From Acidianus manzaensis (GTDB lineage: Archaea; Thermoproteota; Thermoprotei_A; Sulfolobales; Sulfolobaceae): a stretch of DNA of 64,000 bases. This document shows, one piece after another, positions 31,895-49,055 of this stretch (position 1 is the first letter of the stretch; each line of letters begins with the position of its first letter). Under the pieces are notes generated by a model. It saw only the letters and a list, made by a program, of their open reading frames with translations, was not told the DNA's origin and did no database searches. The DNA lies in contig NZ_CP020477.1 of NCBI RefSeq assembly GCF_002116695.1, positions 793,501 to 857,500 of the forward strand. Reading direction: 5' to 3'. Made by a program: the position numbers and the translations under genes.

Positions 31895-33196
31895 ATGGCC
31901 AGCGAAGGAGAAGTAAGCTTTGGACAAGCAATAGCTATAGGTTTAGGAGCTATAATAGGAGCAGGAATATTTGTACTTAGTGGCACAGCAATAGCTTTAG
32001 CTGGATCTTTATCTCTATTTGCGTTCATCGTAATAGGAATATTAAGTCTTTTAATTTCTATGCAATTGGGAGAACTGTCTACCATATTTCCACACGCTAA
32101 AGGCACTACGTATTCTTATGCATATGAAGCTTTTGGGCATGAACTAGGATTTTTAACTGGTATTATGGTTTATTTTAGCTTTGCTACTTCAATAGGTGCT
32201 ATAGCTGACGGATTCGGAGCTTACATCACTTCTGTTTTAGGAATAAGTAAAGGTTTCTCAATTATTTTCTCAGTAATTCTAATAATTATTCTTACTATAC
32301 TTAATATTCTTGGAATTCAAAAGGCAGCTGAAGCAGATTTCTATCTAGTTATAATAAAATTATCAGTTTTGTCAGTTTTTATAATATCTGCAATAATTCT
32401 ATCATTAAGAATATTTTCATTTTCTCATTTTGAATCTAAACCATCACAAATAGGAGTAGTTCCATTCTTTTCTTCCGGAATATCAATATTCTTTGCTTAC
32501 ACTGGCTTTCAAGTAATTACGTCATTTGCAGATAAAGTAAAAGGAGGAGTAAACAAAGCTGCTAAAGCGGTAATTCTTTCAGTAGTAATTAGCATAATTT
32601 TTTACGTTCTAGTAGCATTGTCAATGCTATTTCTGGTTCCGGCTAGTAAATTCGTAATTAATGCAGATCCATTATCTTTTGCCTTATCTTATGTTCACGC
32701 TCCTTCGTGGTTATACTATCTGATTGATGCTGGAGGAATGATAGCTACTACTTCAGCTAGTTTAGCTATGATCCTCCTTTCTGGTAGAACTTTATATCAA
32801 ATAGGAAAAGATATGAATTTTCCTTCTTTTTTAATAAAATATGATCAAAATAAGGATGTAGCTCCTAATGCAATTATAATTTCATCGGCAATAGCAATAG
32901 TCTCTTTATTTTCTGGAAGCGTGTTCGTAGTAGCTTCGATAAGTAATTTCGGTTTACTATTTTCATTTTTAATTAGTTCGTTAGCAATCTTTCATTTTAG
33001 AAGAAAAGGAATTATAGGAAGCTACAAAACTCCTTTTTATCCTTGGTCAGTAATAGTTACTATTATCCTTTTAATTTCACTTCTGATAGGATTTCCAAAA
33101 GAAGCATTAATAATAAACCTTGGAGTAATGCTTTCAATTATCATTATTTCATATATTTTAAAGGATATAAGAGAAGAAAAAAGTAAATATAAATAA
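31895..33196 (+). CDS. Amino-acid permease, APC superfamily
   Basis: About 433 residues, 12 membrane helices. The first helix carries GLGAIIGAGIFVLSG, the substrate-binding unwound segment typical of APC transporters (G-x-G-I-F). ATG 31895 (MASEGEVSFGQAIAIG) is preferred; an in-frame TTG at 31853 would add a hydrophobic, unlikely N-terminus. A TTCTTTTAAAT stretch precedes it closely. Likely imports amino acids or amines; the specific substrate is unknown. Confidence 0.82.
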   Translation: MASEGEVSFGQAIAIGLGAIIGAGIFVLSGTAIALAGSLSLFAFIVIGILSLLISMQLGELSTIFPHAKGTTYSYAYEAFGHELGFLTGIMVYFSFATSIGAIADGFGAYITSVLGISKGFSIIFSVILIIILTILNILGIQKAAEADFYLVIIKLSVLSVFIISAIILSLRIFSFSHFESKPSQIGVVPFFSSGISIFFAYTGFQVITSFADKVKGGVNKAAKAVILSVVISIIFYVLVALSMLFLVPASKFVINADPLSFALSYVHAPSWLYYLIDAGGMIATTSASLAMILLSGRTLYQIGKDMNFPSFLIKYDQNKDVAPNAIIISSAIAIVSLFSGSVFVVASISNFGLLFSFLISSLAIFHFRRKGIIGSYKTPFYPWSVIVTIILLISLLIGFPKEALIINLGVMLSIIIISYILKDIREEKSKYK

Positions 33197-33220
33197 CTTT
33201 TTATTATTAAATTAAAGTAT

Positions 33221-33793
33221 TTATAATGGAAGAGACCATCCTAATGCAAATGTAGTAGCTGCAGCGAATGTTAGGTACATTAGCCATACTCCAGTGATTA
33301 AGTGAAAAGCTCCTTTAACTCTAGTCCAGCGCTTAGACGCTAATAGACTAGCTGGAATATCTGAAACATAAACCAGCGCTAGTAAAGTGAATAATATCCC
33401 TACGGGTGTATTACTTGTTTTATAGAATATGAGTGCACCTATAATTGATATCCATAGAAATGCCACAGCCATATATCCATCAACTCTAGTATCTCCACCG
33501 TAGTGCTTATTTAATCCCATAGCAAACCAATGTACTCCATATGCAGTGAAAGCCAACGCAGCCATATATATAGAATTTGCTTCAGTAATATGATAAAATG
33601 CTATATACATCCATAGTAAAATACCAGTTATAAATTGCATAAAACCAGGCATCCATATACCCCATTGGCCTAATGACTTATTTAATGCTTCAGAATTATT
33701 TGGATAATTACTTACTTCCCATCCTCCATATACAAAATATCCTGTTCCTAAACCAAAAAATCCTACAGCTAACGGTACTAGTGGTAGAGTCAT
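33221..33793 (-). CDS. GPR1/FUN34/YaaH-family (acetate/succinate) membrane transporter
   Basis: 190 residues, six membrane helices. N-terminal VPLAVGFFGLGTGYFVYGG corresponds to the NPAPLGL-type motif region of the AceTr family, and the pattern of small residues and aromatic positions fits. It may transport acetate, succinate or CO2-related solutes; only family-level confidence. It is divergent from the formate-dehydrogenase-like operon with 327 bases between. Confidence 0.65.
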   Translation of the reverse strand: MTLPLVPLAVGFFGLGTGYFVYGGWEVSNYPNNSEALNKSLGQWGIWMPGFMQFITGILLWMYIAFYHITEANSIYMAALAFTAYGVHWFAMGLNKHYGGDTRVDGYMAVAFLWISIIGALIFYKTSNTPVGILFTLLALVYVSDIPASLLASKRWTRVKGAFHLITGVWLMYLTFAAATTFALGWSLPL

Positions 33794-34120
33794 ATTTCTT
33801 CAAGAAAATAGATAAATTATTAATGATTATAAAGCTATCTAGACTATTATTCATTTATTATGTGATAAGTTGATTATATTGATAAAATAAAAACTTTGGA
33901 AACTATCTATTACTTTAACTATTGAAAATCATGTTTAAAAAAACTATCTATTACTTTTATATTCAAACAAATTTTTAAGTATTTTTATATAAATTAAGCA
34001 GAAGTAATAGAAAGAAAAGAAAATAAAATCATTTTTATTTTATTCTAGATATTAATAATATAATTTCCTTAATTTTAAGTAAAGAAACATTTTTATAGTA
34101 ACAAAGTTATCTATTAACAC
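33794..34120. promoter_or_regulatory. Divergent control region with repeated TATCTATTA sites
   Basis: AACTATCTATTACTTT occurs twice as an exact 16-bp direct repeat (33901-33916 and 33942-33957). TATCTATTA recurs at 34108-34116, just before the FDH start codon, and AGTAATAG (34003-34010) is the inverted core. A TTTTTATAG TATA box lies at 34090-34098, 27 bases before ATG 34121. The repeats look like regulator sites controlling the FDH-like operon, the transporter, or both. Confidence 0.5.
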
Positions 34121-37042
<2,922 letters not shown>

Positions 37043-37361
37043 GTGAAGTAGAAATAGATGAAGTTTTAGATTTACTAAAGGAATTGAAAGAGACAGGAAT
37101 ATTAGATATTATAAATTCTATGCTAAGAAACAGAGAAGATATAATCCTAGAATTCGCGGAGTGGTTAAAGAATAATCAAAACGTAATGAAAAATGCATCT
37201 TTATTACTATCAGTGGTAAATAAAATAAATCCTGATGAAGTAAAAAAAGCAAAATCATTAACAGAGGTAATATTAATGCTTAAAGATCCGGACGTTCTAG
37301 CAGGCATATCTTATTTCTTAACAATCATGAAAAAATTAGGTGAAAGCATAAAGGGTTAACA

Positions 37362-38126
37362 ATGAGTCAAAAAATTAAAAGCATAAAATATGAAGATAAC
37401 GAAGCTATTTCATCGGAAGAAGATGTTGTAATAGAATCACCACTTAAATTGACAATACAAGGAGAGTTTAACACTAATACAATTTATATTATGAGAACTC
37501 CAGGAGATGATGAAGAATTAGCTTTAGGATTTCTTTTTACTCAAGGAATAATATCCGGAATTGAGGACATAGTTTCTTTAGAAGTTAACGAAAATGAAGT
37601 TCACGTAAAAATAGCAAAACCTGTGAAATTTGAAAGAGAAATCTTAGTAAACTCTAGTTGTGGTATATGTGGAAATCCTACTATGTTAAAAATTCTAGAA
37701 AATAAAAATACAAATTTCAAAATAAATGCATCACTTATTCTATCTTTACCTGAAAAGATGATTAAAAAACAGAAGCTTTTTCAAGAAACAGGAGGACTCC
37801 ATGCTGCTGCATTATTTGATAGAGAAGGGAATTTAATAGATATAAAAGAGGACGTAGGAAGACACAATGCAGTAGACAAATTAATTGGAAAAATGATATC
37901 TAAAAAATTAGATGGATCATTATACATCCTACAAGTAAGTGGAAGGGCAGGGTACGAGATAGTAGAAAAAGCTATAATAGGTAAAATTCCTATCATATCA
38001 GCAATTTCAGCACCTACCACTTCATCGATAGAACTATGTAAGATTACGGGTACTACTCTAATAGGATTCATAAGACAGAATAAATTTAATATATATGCTC
38101 ATCCAGAAAGAATAATTTTTGATTGA
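37362..38126 (+). CDS. fdhD: FdhD sulfurtransferase, formate dehydrogenase maturation
   Basis: 254 residues. FdhD moves sulfur to the molybdenum cofactor of FDH. Family marks: [20 protein letters not shown] near the start, the essential Cys pair in [30 protein letters not shown] and the final [11 protein letters not shown]. Starts 2 bases after the DUF1641 stop. Its presence supports real FDH-type use of the catalytic subunit despite the Cys-Gln active site. Confidence 0.92.
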   Translation: MSQKIKSIKYEDNEAISSEEDVVIESPLKLTIQGEFNTNTIYIMRTPGDDEELALGFLFTQGIISGIEDIVSLEVNENEVHVKIAKPVKFEREILVNSSCGICGNPTMLKILENKNTNFKINASLILSLPEKMIKKQKLFQETGGLHAAALFDREGNLIDIKEDVGRHNAVDKLIGKMISKKLDGSLYILQVSGRAGYEIVEKAIIGKIPIISAISAPTTSSIELCKITGTTLIGFIRQNKFNIYAHPERIIFD

Positions 38127-38570
38127 AGATCGAAAGCCATTTAAATTATTTAGCATAATTTTTAGCTTCGTTAGATACATTTTTATCTTAATGCATAATT
38201 TAGTAAAAGTTAATGAGAATTCCATTTAATTATATTACGTTAATAACTTAATTCTCTGATTAACTTACACACTTTAAATAGCTTAAAAGATATTCGTTAC
38301 TCATACATAATTGGAATAATTAAAGTAAAGCGCTAATTTCCGTCGACTATTATTTGAGTATAATTCGTATTAACTTATTCTATTACTTATAAAATATTAC
38401 TAATCAAAGTCAAGAATTATTTATACTAGTTGGAATAAACCCTATATTTTCGGTCAAAAAATGATAACATAAAATTTGTAATGTCATATAGTAGGAATAA
38501 TAAAAATCAGGAGAATATATATTCGCATTATCTTAATATATAAAATTACAATTGAATTTATATTCAAAGA
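38127..38570. other. Intergenic region with a decayed repeat (copy A)
   Basis: No gene. 38249-38340 resembles 42831-42925 in order and spacing (ATTCTCT, CAACTTAC/TAACTTAC, CACTTTAAAT, ATTAAAGTAAAGCG), so the two gaps share an old repeated sequence. The rest is featureless AT-rich DNA between convergent genes. Confidence 0.4.
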
Positions 38571-38990
38571 TTAAAGATCTAACTCTAGAATTTGTCCATT
38601 TTCCAGGTGTATATCAGCTGTAGTATTTTGTAATGTATATCCAGTGAGTAGTAATGTAAGATTGTTTACTCCTAAAGGGATAGAAGATCCATAATCCCTA
38701 TTCCCATTAGCTATAACTGTAACGTTGAATCCTGGTATAGTTGTTCCTCCTTGACTTATATAACAGATTGCAGTGACTTCATTTCCTATTTCCTTAACTG
38801 TAATATTTATGTATTCCGATGCATTAATGTGAAACTCGTATTCTAGAGGAATATAAGAATATCCTACTTTTGCGTTACTAACTACGCATACTTCAGAACT
38901 ATTATACGCGGAAAGATGCACATGCATAATTAGAGGAATCAATCCAATAATTAAAAGGATTATCGGTATAATGAAATATATTTTTTTCAT
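38571..38990 (-). CDS. Membrane-anchored outer protein, unknown
   Basis: 139 residues: an N-terminal helix (FIIPIILLIIGLIPLIM) and an outer domain with two cysteines (SSEVCVVSN and VTAICYIS) and several N-x-T/S sites. Its layout resembles the protein at 28072-28479 but without the second helix. It may be a small lipid-facing or S-layer-associated factor; no family is recognised. Confidence 0.5.
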   Translation of the reverse strand: MKKIYFIIPIILLIIGLIPLIMHVHLSAYNSSEVCVVSNAKVGYSYIPLEYEFHINASEYINITVKEIGNEVTAICYISQGGTTIPGFNVTVIANGNRDYGSSIPLGVNNLTLLLTGYTLQNTTADIHLENGQILELDL

Positions 38991-39339
38991 ATATTAATTA
39001 AAGCTTTTTAAAGTTTAAGAATTTTTTTATTATTTATCCTACATGATAGGTTCAATATACATCTTTTTGTACATTCTTAAAGACTTTTCTCTAAAAAGAG
39101 GACTTCTTCAGACTTTTTAACTTTGTTTTACTATTAGATACTGTATATACTTTCCAATTTTATATTATTTTTGAATCTATCAATAAAGTTAAGCATTTAC
39201 TCTACTGTGTGTCTCATTTGAAAACTAGACGATAATTCTATGAATGATCCTAATAAAGAGAATAACCTCAATTTTCAGATAATCCACAATCTACATTTAC
39301 TCTTATAAAAAAGAATATTAAAATATTGCCTTATTAAAT
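38991..39339. other. Intergenic region with coding-like repeat remnant
   Basis: 39238-39300, read on the minus strand, gives DCGLSEN-stop-GYSLY-stop-DHS, similar to the remnant at 60321-60380 (VCGLSTK-stop-GYSPYQNHP). It is a decayed copy of the same unknown element. No intact gene lies here. Confidence 0.4.
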
Positions 39340-39531
39340 CTACATTTCTTTTGGTTTTGATGTGTTAATACTCCACGATACTGCAGAAACGCTCAGCAAT
39401 AATATTCCTAGATAAATAGGAGCATCAGGCGAGTATTTGAAGTATGAGATTCCTCCTATTATTCCTGTTATTAATAGAACTAATCCAACTAATGTAAGTA
39501 TTGAACATGTACAAATTTGCGTTATTTTCAT
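39340..39531 (-). CDS. Small two-helix membrane protein
   Basis: 63 residues, two membrane helices (LTLVGLVLLITGIIGGISYF and APIYLGILLLSVSAVSW) and a CTC near the start. No family is recognised. The upstream region holds TTTTAAAG-like elements. It is a plausible real gene because of the clear two-helix hairpin and its isolation, but small. Confidence 0.4.
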   Translation of the reverse strand: MKITQICTCSILTLVGLVLLITGIIGGISYFKYSPDAPIYLGILLLSVSAVSWSINTSKPKEM

Positions 39532-39689
39532 TTTTTTCTCACTATGTAAATATTAACATACAATCTTTTAAAGCTATCTATATTTATGTACATATATATA
39601 CATTCATATATTTTGATACTTGTATTAGAAAAGATTATATAGAAAGACTTAATAATTAATTATTTCTTATATATATGTAGGGATTAGAA

Positions 39690-40085
39690 ATGGACGTTAA
39701 ATCCCTAAATAAAACTGTGCTTGTGCTATCTTCTGTATTATATTCCTTAAATATTATACTTTCAGTCTCGCTTTATACCCTTTTAGAATATGTATCACTT
39801 CCTATAAGTAATATAGCCTTAAGAAGTATATTAGTGTCTGTTCCTTTAATATCTGCTTTATTCAACAGCATAATTTTAGCTATGATAACCATGAGTCTAA
39901 AATATGCAGAATATTATGGAATTTCTAAGTCTGCTTTGGCAATAGTAATTTATGCAGGTTACTGGCTAGCCTTTAGACCACCATCTTATGTATTAATCTT
40001 TATGATAAGCATAATAGCATTATGCATTATTCAAATAGCTGACTTATTCCTTTACGCTAAACTACAAAAAGAAATGTTTGGCTAA
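39690..40085 (+). CDS. Four-helix membrane protein, unknown
   Basis: 131 residues, four membrane helices with few charges. First of three overlapping plus-strand genes (39690-40717). No recognised family; the last helix leads to a short basic end (YAKLQKEMFG). A leader of about 25 bases with GGGATTAGAA precedes the ATG. Confidence 0.5.
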   Translation: MDVKSLNKTVLVLSSVLYSLNIILSVSLYTLLEYVSLPISNIALRSILVSVPLISALFNSIILAMITMSLKYAEYYGISKSALAIVIYAGYWLAFRPPSYVLIFMISIIALCIIQIADLFLYAKLQKEMFG

Positions 40086-40095
40086 GGGAATTCTC

Positions 40096-40437
40096 ATGTT
40101 ATTTAAATTGAAGCTAAAAGGCAAAGATATTTTTCCCTCTAAAATAACAGCAGAATTAGCTTACAAAAAGAATTTAGTTTTAATAATCAAGAGTAATGGA
40201 GGGAGAGCGCTTTACGTTGATTTCATTTCTTCAGATAGTCAATTAGGGTCTTATAAAGTCCCTCCTTTTTTAGAAGGTAAGTTATTCTATTACGAGATTT
40301 TAGAAATACCTGAAGAATATTCAATGTATATAAAATGTATTGCAGGTGAAGTCGAGAAAAAAGTTTTCCCATTGTTTAAGAATAAGAAACTTTCATGTAA
40401 TAATGAAATTACTGTGGTGATTGAAAATGAAGGTTGA
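40096..40437 (+). CDS. Soluble beta-rich protein, unknown
   Basis: About 113 residues from ATG 40096 (MLFKLKLKGKDIF); a TTG at 40078, overlapping the previous stop, would add six residues. Alternating hydrophobic pattern suggests a beta-sandwich (ELAYKKNLVLIIKSNGGRALYVDFIS). Two cysteines. Middle gene of the three-gene unit; function unknown. Confidence 0.45.
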   Translation: MLFKLKLKGKDIFPSKITAELAYKKNLVLIIKSNGGRALYVDFISSDSQLGSYKVPPFLEGKLFYYEILEIPEEYSMYIKCIAGEVEKKVFPLFKNKKLSCNNEITVVIENEG

Positions 40438-40717
40438 GGATTTATTTAATTGTGGTAACGTTAAATGTATGAAAACCGGAGAATTTTGTATCGAAGTAGA
40501 TAACGTTAGAATAGTTTACTCAATAAATTATGAGTTTGGCCCTATTATAGAGATTAATCTTAAATCTACTAATTTCAAGTCAAATTGTAAAATTCTTTTT
40601 GATGTTAGAAAAGAAAAGATAATTGACATCTCCTGCTATGGTTTTAAAGATAATAAAGTAAAGTTAGCACTAGAAGGATGCTTCAAGGAAAAAAATCTTC
40701 TTTATAAGTCTATATAA
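40427..40717 (+). CDS. Soluble cysteine-containing protein, unknown
   Basis: About 96 residues from ATG 40427 (MKVEDLFNCGNVKCM), 11 bases before the end of the previous gene and preceded by a good ribosome site (GGTGAT). Beta-rich with seven cysteines spread along it, which might bind metal or form disulfides. Together with the preceding two it forms an operon of unknown role. Confidence 0.45.
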   Translation: MKVEDLFNCGNVKCMKTGEFCIEVDNVRIVYSINYEFGPIIEINLKSTNFKSNCKILFDVRKEKIIDISCYGFKDNKVKLALEGCFKEKNLLYKSI

Positions 40718-41146
40718 ACTTTTAAAATTATTTTATTTTTAAAAACTCAATATCTAATTAAGAAACAAATAAAAATTTACAAAAAGTTAATTGACATCTC
40801 TTATTCGTTAGAACATAACAACATATTTTCTAAACAGAGTACAGGTAGCTTTAAACACAGTTAATAAAAACTGATATTTTTATTTGTAGTATATTCAGTA
40901 TATAATTTGAAAAGCGCCTATAAGTCCCTTATTAATTGATGCTATAATAACTTTAAAGTATTAGTTGTAGGTATTTAGAAATTTACATTCCTCTCCTTAT
41001 AAGAATTATCCGTAAGCTTACGTTAAGTTTTCAAAAATACACGAAGTATTCAAGCATATTTTATACAATTTTACTCTATCTTTTAATCAATAGTGTGAAA
41101 TATGTACAAGTGAAAATATTTAAACCTCTAATGCTACATTATTATT
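40718..41146. other. Intergenic region; ALDH promoter and a repeat trace
   Basis: TATA box ATATTTAAAC at about 41117-41126, 25 bases before the ALDH start. Around 41010-41053, ACGTTAAGTTTTCA matches 59948-59961 and seems a trace of a scattered decayed repeat. No gene is seen. Confidence 0.4.
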
Positions 41147-42706
41147 ATGGCATTCATAAATGAAAAAACGTACCAAAATTACGTTGAAGAAAATAAAGAA
41201 GAAGAATTTCATAGAGAATTTGAAAAAGCGTTAAAAAGCGTAGAATTAGGTAAAGAATATCCAATTCTTATAGGTAAAGATCAAATTAAATTAAATTCCA
41301 AATTTACAGTTAAAACACCAATAGACACATCGATTACGTTAGGAATATTTCAAAAAGATGACGGGAACAAACTAGATGAAGCAATTAAAATAGCAAAAGA
41401 AGCCTTTAGTTACTGGAAAAATTCAGATTGGATAGATAGAGTAGAGTTAGCTCATAAAGCAGTAAATGAAATTAGAAGAAGAAAATTTGAACTTGGAGCA
41501 ATAATTACCTATGAAAACGGGAAAAATAGGTACGAGGCAATGGGAGAAGTTGATGAAGCAATAGATTACTTCGAATATTACACTAAAATATTAGAAGACA
41601 ATAGAGGATTCATCAGAGAAATGGAAAGTAGAATAGTAAAAAATGAAAAAGCGTATTCAGTAATGAGACCTTATGGAACCTGGTTAATTATATCACCATT
41701 TAACTTTCCATTAGCAATAACAACTACTATGACTTTAGGAGCCTTGCTTACAGGAAATACTGTTGTTGTAAAACCTTCATCAGATACTCCGATTTCAGCT
41801 TATATGTTAGTCTCCATTTTACGAAAGGCTGGATTTCCACCAGAAGTCGTAAATTACGTTACAATATCAGGCGAATTAATAGAAAAACACTTAACAATAG
41901 ATGGCTTTGCATTCACCGGATCAAAAGAGGTCGGACATAGACTTTTAAAAAAATTTATAAATGAAAAACCAAGACCAGCAGTACTCGAACTAGGAGGAAA
42001 AAACGCTACAATAATAACAGAAAAAGCAGACTTACAAAAAGCAATAGAAGGAACTTATAGAGGCGCATTCGGTTTTGGAGGACAAAAATGCAGTGCCACA
42101 TCAAGAATCTTCATCCAATCATCTATTTATGATGAAGCTTTAATAAAACTAAAGGAAAAAATAGAAAATACCAAAATAGGAGATCCAAGAGAAAGAAACA
42201 CATTTCTTGGCCCAGTAATCAATAAAAACGCTGTAGAAAAATATAAAAATTATCTAAAACAAATACAAAGCGAAGGAGGAAAAATTTTAGTAGGCGGGAA
42301 AGTTATTGAGGAAGAAAAAAGCTATTTAGTAGAGCCTACTGTCATAGTCGACTTACCTTATAGTAGTCCATTATGGAAAACTGAATTCTTCGTACCTATA
42401 GTTCTAGCAAAGGAATTCAAAAAACTGGAAGAAGCAATAAAAATGGCAAATGATGTAGATTACGGTTTAACAGCGGGAATATTTTCGGAAGACGAAAAAG
42501 AAATACAATACTTCTTTGAAAATATAGAAGCAGGAGTAACTTATGCTAACAGAATATACGGATCAACTACGGGAGCAATGCCGGGAGTACAACCATTCGG
42601 CGGATGGAAAGACTCGGGCTACACAGGAAAGAACGCTGGCGGGCCTTATTACTTATTATCATTCCTTAGAGAACAAGCTAGAACAACATATTATGAGGAA
42701 AAATAA
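41147..42706 (+). CDS. Aldehyde dehydrogenase, 1-pyrroline-5-carboxylate dehydrogenase-like
   Basis: 519 residues. NAD(P)-dependent oxidation of an aldehyde to acid. Catalytic Glu in LELGGKNATII, nucleophile Cys in FGGQKCSATSR, substrate-entry motif WLIISPFNFPLAI. The C-terminal run STTGAMPGVQPFGGWKDSG, then AGGPYYLLSFLREQ, closely follows P5C dehydrogenases, so glutamate semialdehyde (proline breakdown) is the best guess. Archaeal semialdehyde dehydrogenases are an alternative. Single gene, leaderless promoter. Confidence 0.8.
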   Translation: MAFINEKTYQNYVEENKEEEFHREFEKALKSVELGKEYPILIGKDQIKLNSKFTVKTPIDTSITLGIFQKDDGNKLDEAIKIAKEAFSYWKNSDWIDRVELAHKAVNEIRRRKFELGAIITYENGKNRYEAMGEVDEAIDYFEYYTKILEDNRGFIREMESRIVKNEKAYSVMRPYGTWLIISPFNFPLAITTTMTLGALLTGNTVVVKPSSDTPISAYMLVSILRKAGFPPEVVNYVTISGELIEKHLTIDGFAFTGSKEVGHRLLKKFINEKPRPAVLELGGKNATIITEKADLQKAIEGTYRGAFGFGGQKCSATSRIFIQSSIYDEALIKLKEKIENTKIGDPRERNTFLGPVINKNAVEKYKNYLKQIQSEGGKILVGGKVIEEEKSYLVEPTVIVDLPYSSPLWKTEFFVPIVLAKEFKKLEEAIKMANDVDYGLTAGIFSEDEKEIQYFFENIEAGVTYANRIYGSTTGAMPGVQPFGGWKDSGYTGKNAGGPYYLLSFLREQARTTYYEEK

Positions 42707-43103
42707 TTTTGGATTGCGAAAATCTTAAGTAGAGTCTATCATTTTTACACTTAGAATGCATTTAAACTATGTTTAGCAATTAACTAAATCCCTTAATTAT
42801 CTTATTCGATAGAAGATAATATAATTCTCTCATCAACTTACGCACTTAAAATATTTTTAGTTATATTTTAAAAAGGCACATGTTTAGTCATATCATATAA
42901 ACAATTAAACTAAAGCGTTATTTTTTCTTAAACTGCTATATGTTTTTATTTATGAAGACAAGTCATAATTAAAGATTATTTTTAGAAAATCTTTAAATAT
43001 ATTATAAGTTAAAATTTGTATATAGTTTAAATGGCACTTATTAGGATTCAAAATAGATTAGAAAAAAAGAATATTAAATTAGATAAATAAAAAATTGGTA
43101 TTT
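42707..43103. other. Intergenic region with decayed repeat (copy B)
   Basis: 42831-42925 is related to 38249-38340 (see there). It lies between the convergent ALDH and AioA genes, with T-rich stretches suitable for termination on both strands. No gene is seen. Confidence 0.4.
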
Positions 43104-46509
<3,406 letters not shown>

Positions 46510-46622
46510 AAATACAATTGCTTAATTAATGCTTTAAAAACTTTGCTATATATTTTTATTTTAGTTATTTTTAATTTTTTAAGAATAAAAAGATTATAAA
46601 AAAATTTCATATAAATATTATT

Positions 46623-47427
<805 letters not shown>

Positions 47428-47533
47428 TTTTCTTACAATTTATTAAATGTACGATTAGCTATTAAGAGGTGTCACTAACCTTACACTATATAATACTTCT
47501 TTTCTTCTAATTAATATATTTATTAAATTATGT

Positions 47534-48187
47534 TTATGAACTAGAGGAGCTAGACGAAGACACCCCTTGTAATACATTATTATAAGCACCGTACACTAAT
47601 CTATTGAAACCAATAGCATATATATTTCCAGTACTTTCGTCATACTCTAAATAGACTTGGGCCAAATACTGATTAGGATGGCCTATAACTTGCATGCCAC
47701 TCCTAGTTAGGTCATACTGAGAGTAATGCTGTGGGCATACCAAACATGCTGTGGTGGGATCATAGAGTAATGGCTGATATCCCATGTGAGCACAAACATT
47801 ACTAAAGGCAACTACATCATTATTAGGACCTACGCCGTTCATTGACGGCTTCCCCGTTCTTACTACCACTATAGGATAATTCATATATGTAGTAATAACA
47901 GGCTTACCAACTGTTAATTGATTATAGTTTGCAACCATGACTTTTGGATATACCTCTGGAACTTCCTTGGTAATAGTCTGGGTAACAGTTTTTGTAACAG
48001 GTACTTGAACTTCTTTTACTTCAGGTTGTACTTCAGTGATCTGATGCGTTATAGTCTTTGGAAATAAATTACCTCCTATTACAGTTCCTGCAGCTATACC
48101 AGCAATTGCTCCAGCTACACCTACTACAATAGCTCTTCTATTACTATCAATCGGCTCCTTCTTTTTTCCTTCTCCTTTATCAGACAT
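47534..48187 (-). CDS. aioB: Rieske [2Fe-2S] subunit, arsenite-oxidase-like (AioB)
   Basis: About 217 residues from ATG 48187 ([10 protein letters not shown]); longer frames to 48241 are unlikely. [19 protein letters not shown] is a Tat-like signal/anchor. Next comes a Val/Thr/Glu-rich stalk ([18 protein letters not shown]). The Rieske motifs are CAHMG and CPQHYSQYD. The second cysteines that form the disulfide in bc1-type Rieske proteins are absent, as in some AioB. The C-terminus is a run of eight Ser. First gene of the operon aioB-membrane protein-aioA; passes electrons from AioA, probably to sulfocyanin. Confidence 0.8.
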   Translation of the reverse strand: MSDKGEGKKKEPIDSNRRAIVVGVAGAIAGIAAGTVIGGNLFPKTITHQITEVQPEVKEVQVPVTKTVTQTITKEVPEVYPKVMVANYNQLTVGKPVITTYMNYPIVVVRTGKPSMNGVGPNNDVVAFSNVCAHMGYQPLLYDPTTACLVCPQHYSQYDLTRSGMQVIGHPNQYLAQVYLEYDESTGNIYAIGFNRLVYGAYNNVLQGVSSSSSSSS

Positions 48188-48393
48188 AATAATCATGATA
48201 AACATAGATGCAAAGATATATATGCATATGTATATATGCATAGTTATACATAATTAAAATTTATATAAAATTAACTTTTATTAATTTTCAAAAAAATAGA
48301 AAAAACTATACAGTGTTTAAACTATAAGGTATAAAAACGGAATAATAAAAGATATAAAAAGAAGATTTTCTAATTTCTTTTTAGACTGAAGAA

Positions 48394-48860
48394 TTTTACT
48401 TTGAATGTTTTTATTAGCTTGTTTCGTATGGTGTTGTTATTGATGTTGACGATATTATTACTCCCCACATTCCTGATTCTGCGTGTCCTGCTATTCCACA
48501 AGCGAACCAATATATTCCTGCTGGTAGTGATGTAGAGCCTGAGGCTGATGCTCCACTTGATATTCCATTAGTTTCGTATGTTGATGATGTTGTTCCTACT
48601 GAGAATATTATTTTTCCATCTGCACCAATATTAGCATTGTTTGGAGTTGTTGTACTATTTTGTACTATGTTGAAGTTGTGCGGTATTGACTCTTGATTAG
48701 TATAAGTTACTATTACAGTCCATCCTGCAGGAATATAAATATGTAATTGACCACCTGAAGTACCATTAAAATTGAAAGGATTACCAGTAGAAAGACTAAC
48801 AATATTCAAGAACACAGTATGATTACTAGCATCATAAGGTAAAGCAACAGCACCAGAAGG
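48394..48860 (-). repeat. 467-bp inverted duplication, left copy
   Basis: Identical at 466 of 467 positions to the reverse complement of 51971-52437; the only difference I find is C48450 (minus-strand G) against A52381. It covers the copper domain and stop codon of both sulfocyanin genes plus about 20 bases after the stop. Outside these limits the genes diverge abruptly, implying very recent duplication or gene conversion. Confidence 0.97.
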
Positions 48861-49055
48861 TAATCCTGGTGTGGTAGTTGTCGTAGTAGTAGTTGTATGA
48901 GTTGTAGAAGTTATAGATATATTGGATAAAAGTGGAGCTGCTTTTGGATAATGTACTGGATTATATACTATAGCAAAATTATATGCTAAGAAACCTATCA
49001 TAAATGCGGTACCTGCAAATATAAGAACTAATATGGCTAATCCTATTCTACTCAT
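48414..49055 (-). CDS. Sulfocyanin-like blue copper protein (copy 1)
   Basis: 213 residues. N-terminal membrane anchor ([24 protein letters not shown]), a Thr-rich linker of about 15 residues, then a cupredoxin domain with ligands His in SIPHNFNIV and Cys, His, Met in [15 protein letters not shown], the sulfocyanin pattern. An outer-surface one-electron carrier, probably between AioB and the oxidase at 52818-54990. Divergent N-terminus but identical copper domain compared with copy 2 at 51755. Lies just upstream of aioB on the same strand, 172 bases between. Confidence 0.88.
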   Translation of the reverse strand: MSRIGLAILVLIFAGTAFMIGFLAYNFAIVYNPVHYPKAAPLLSNISITSTTHTTTTTTTTTPGLPSGAVALPYDASNHTVFLNIVSLSTGNPFNFNGTSGGQLHIYIPAGWTVIVTYTNQESIPHNFNIVQNSTTTPNNANIGADGKIIFSVGTTSSTYETNGISSGASASGSTSLPAGIYWFACGIAGHAESGMWGVIISSTSITTPYETS

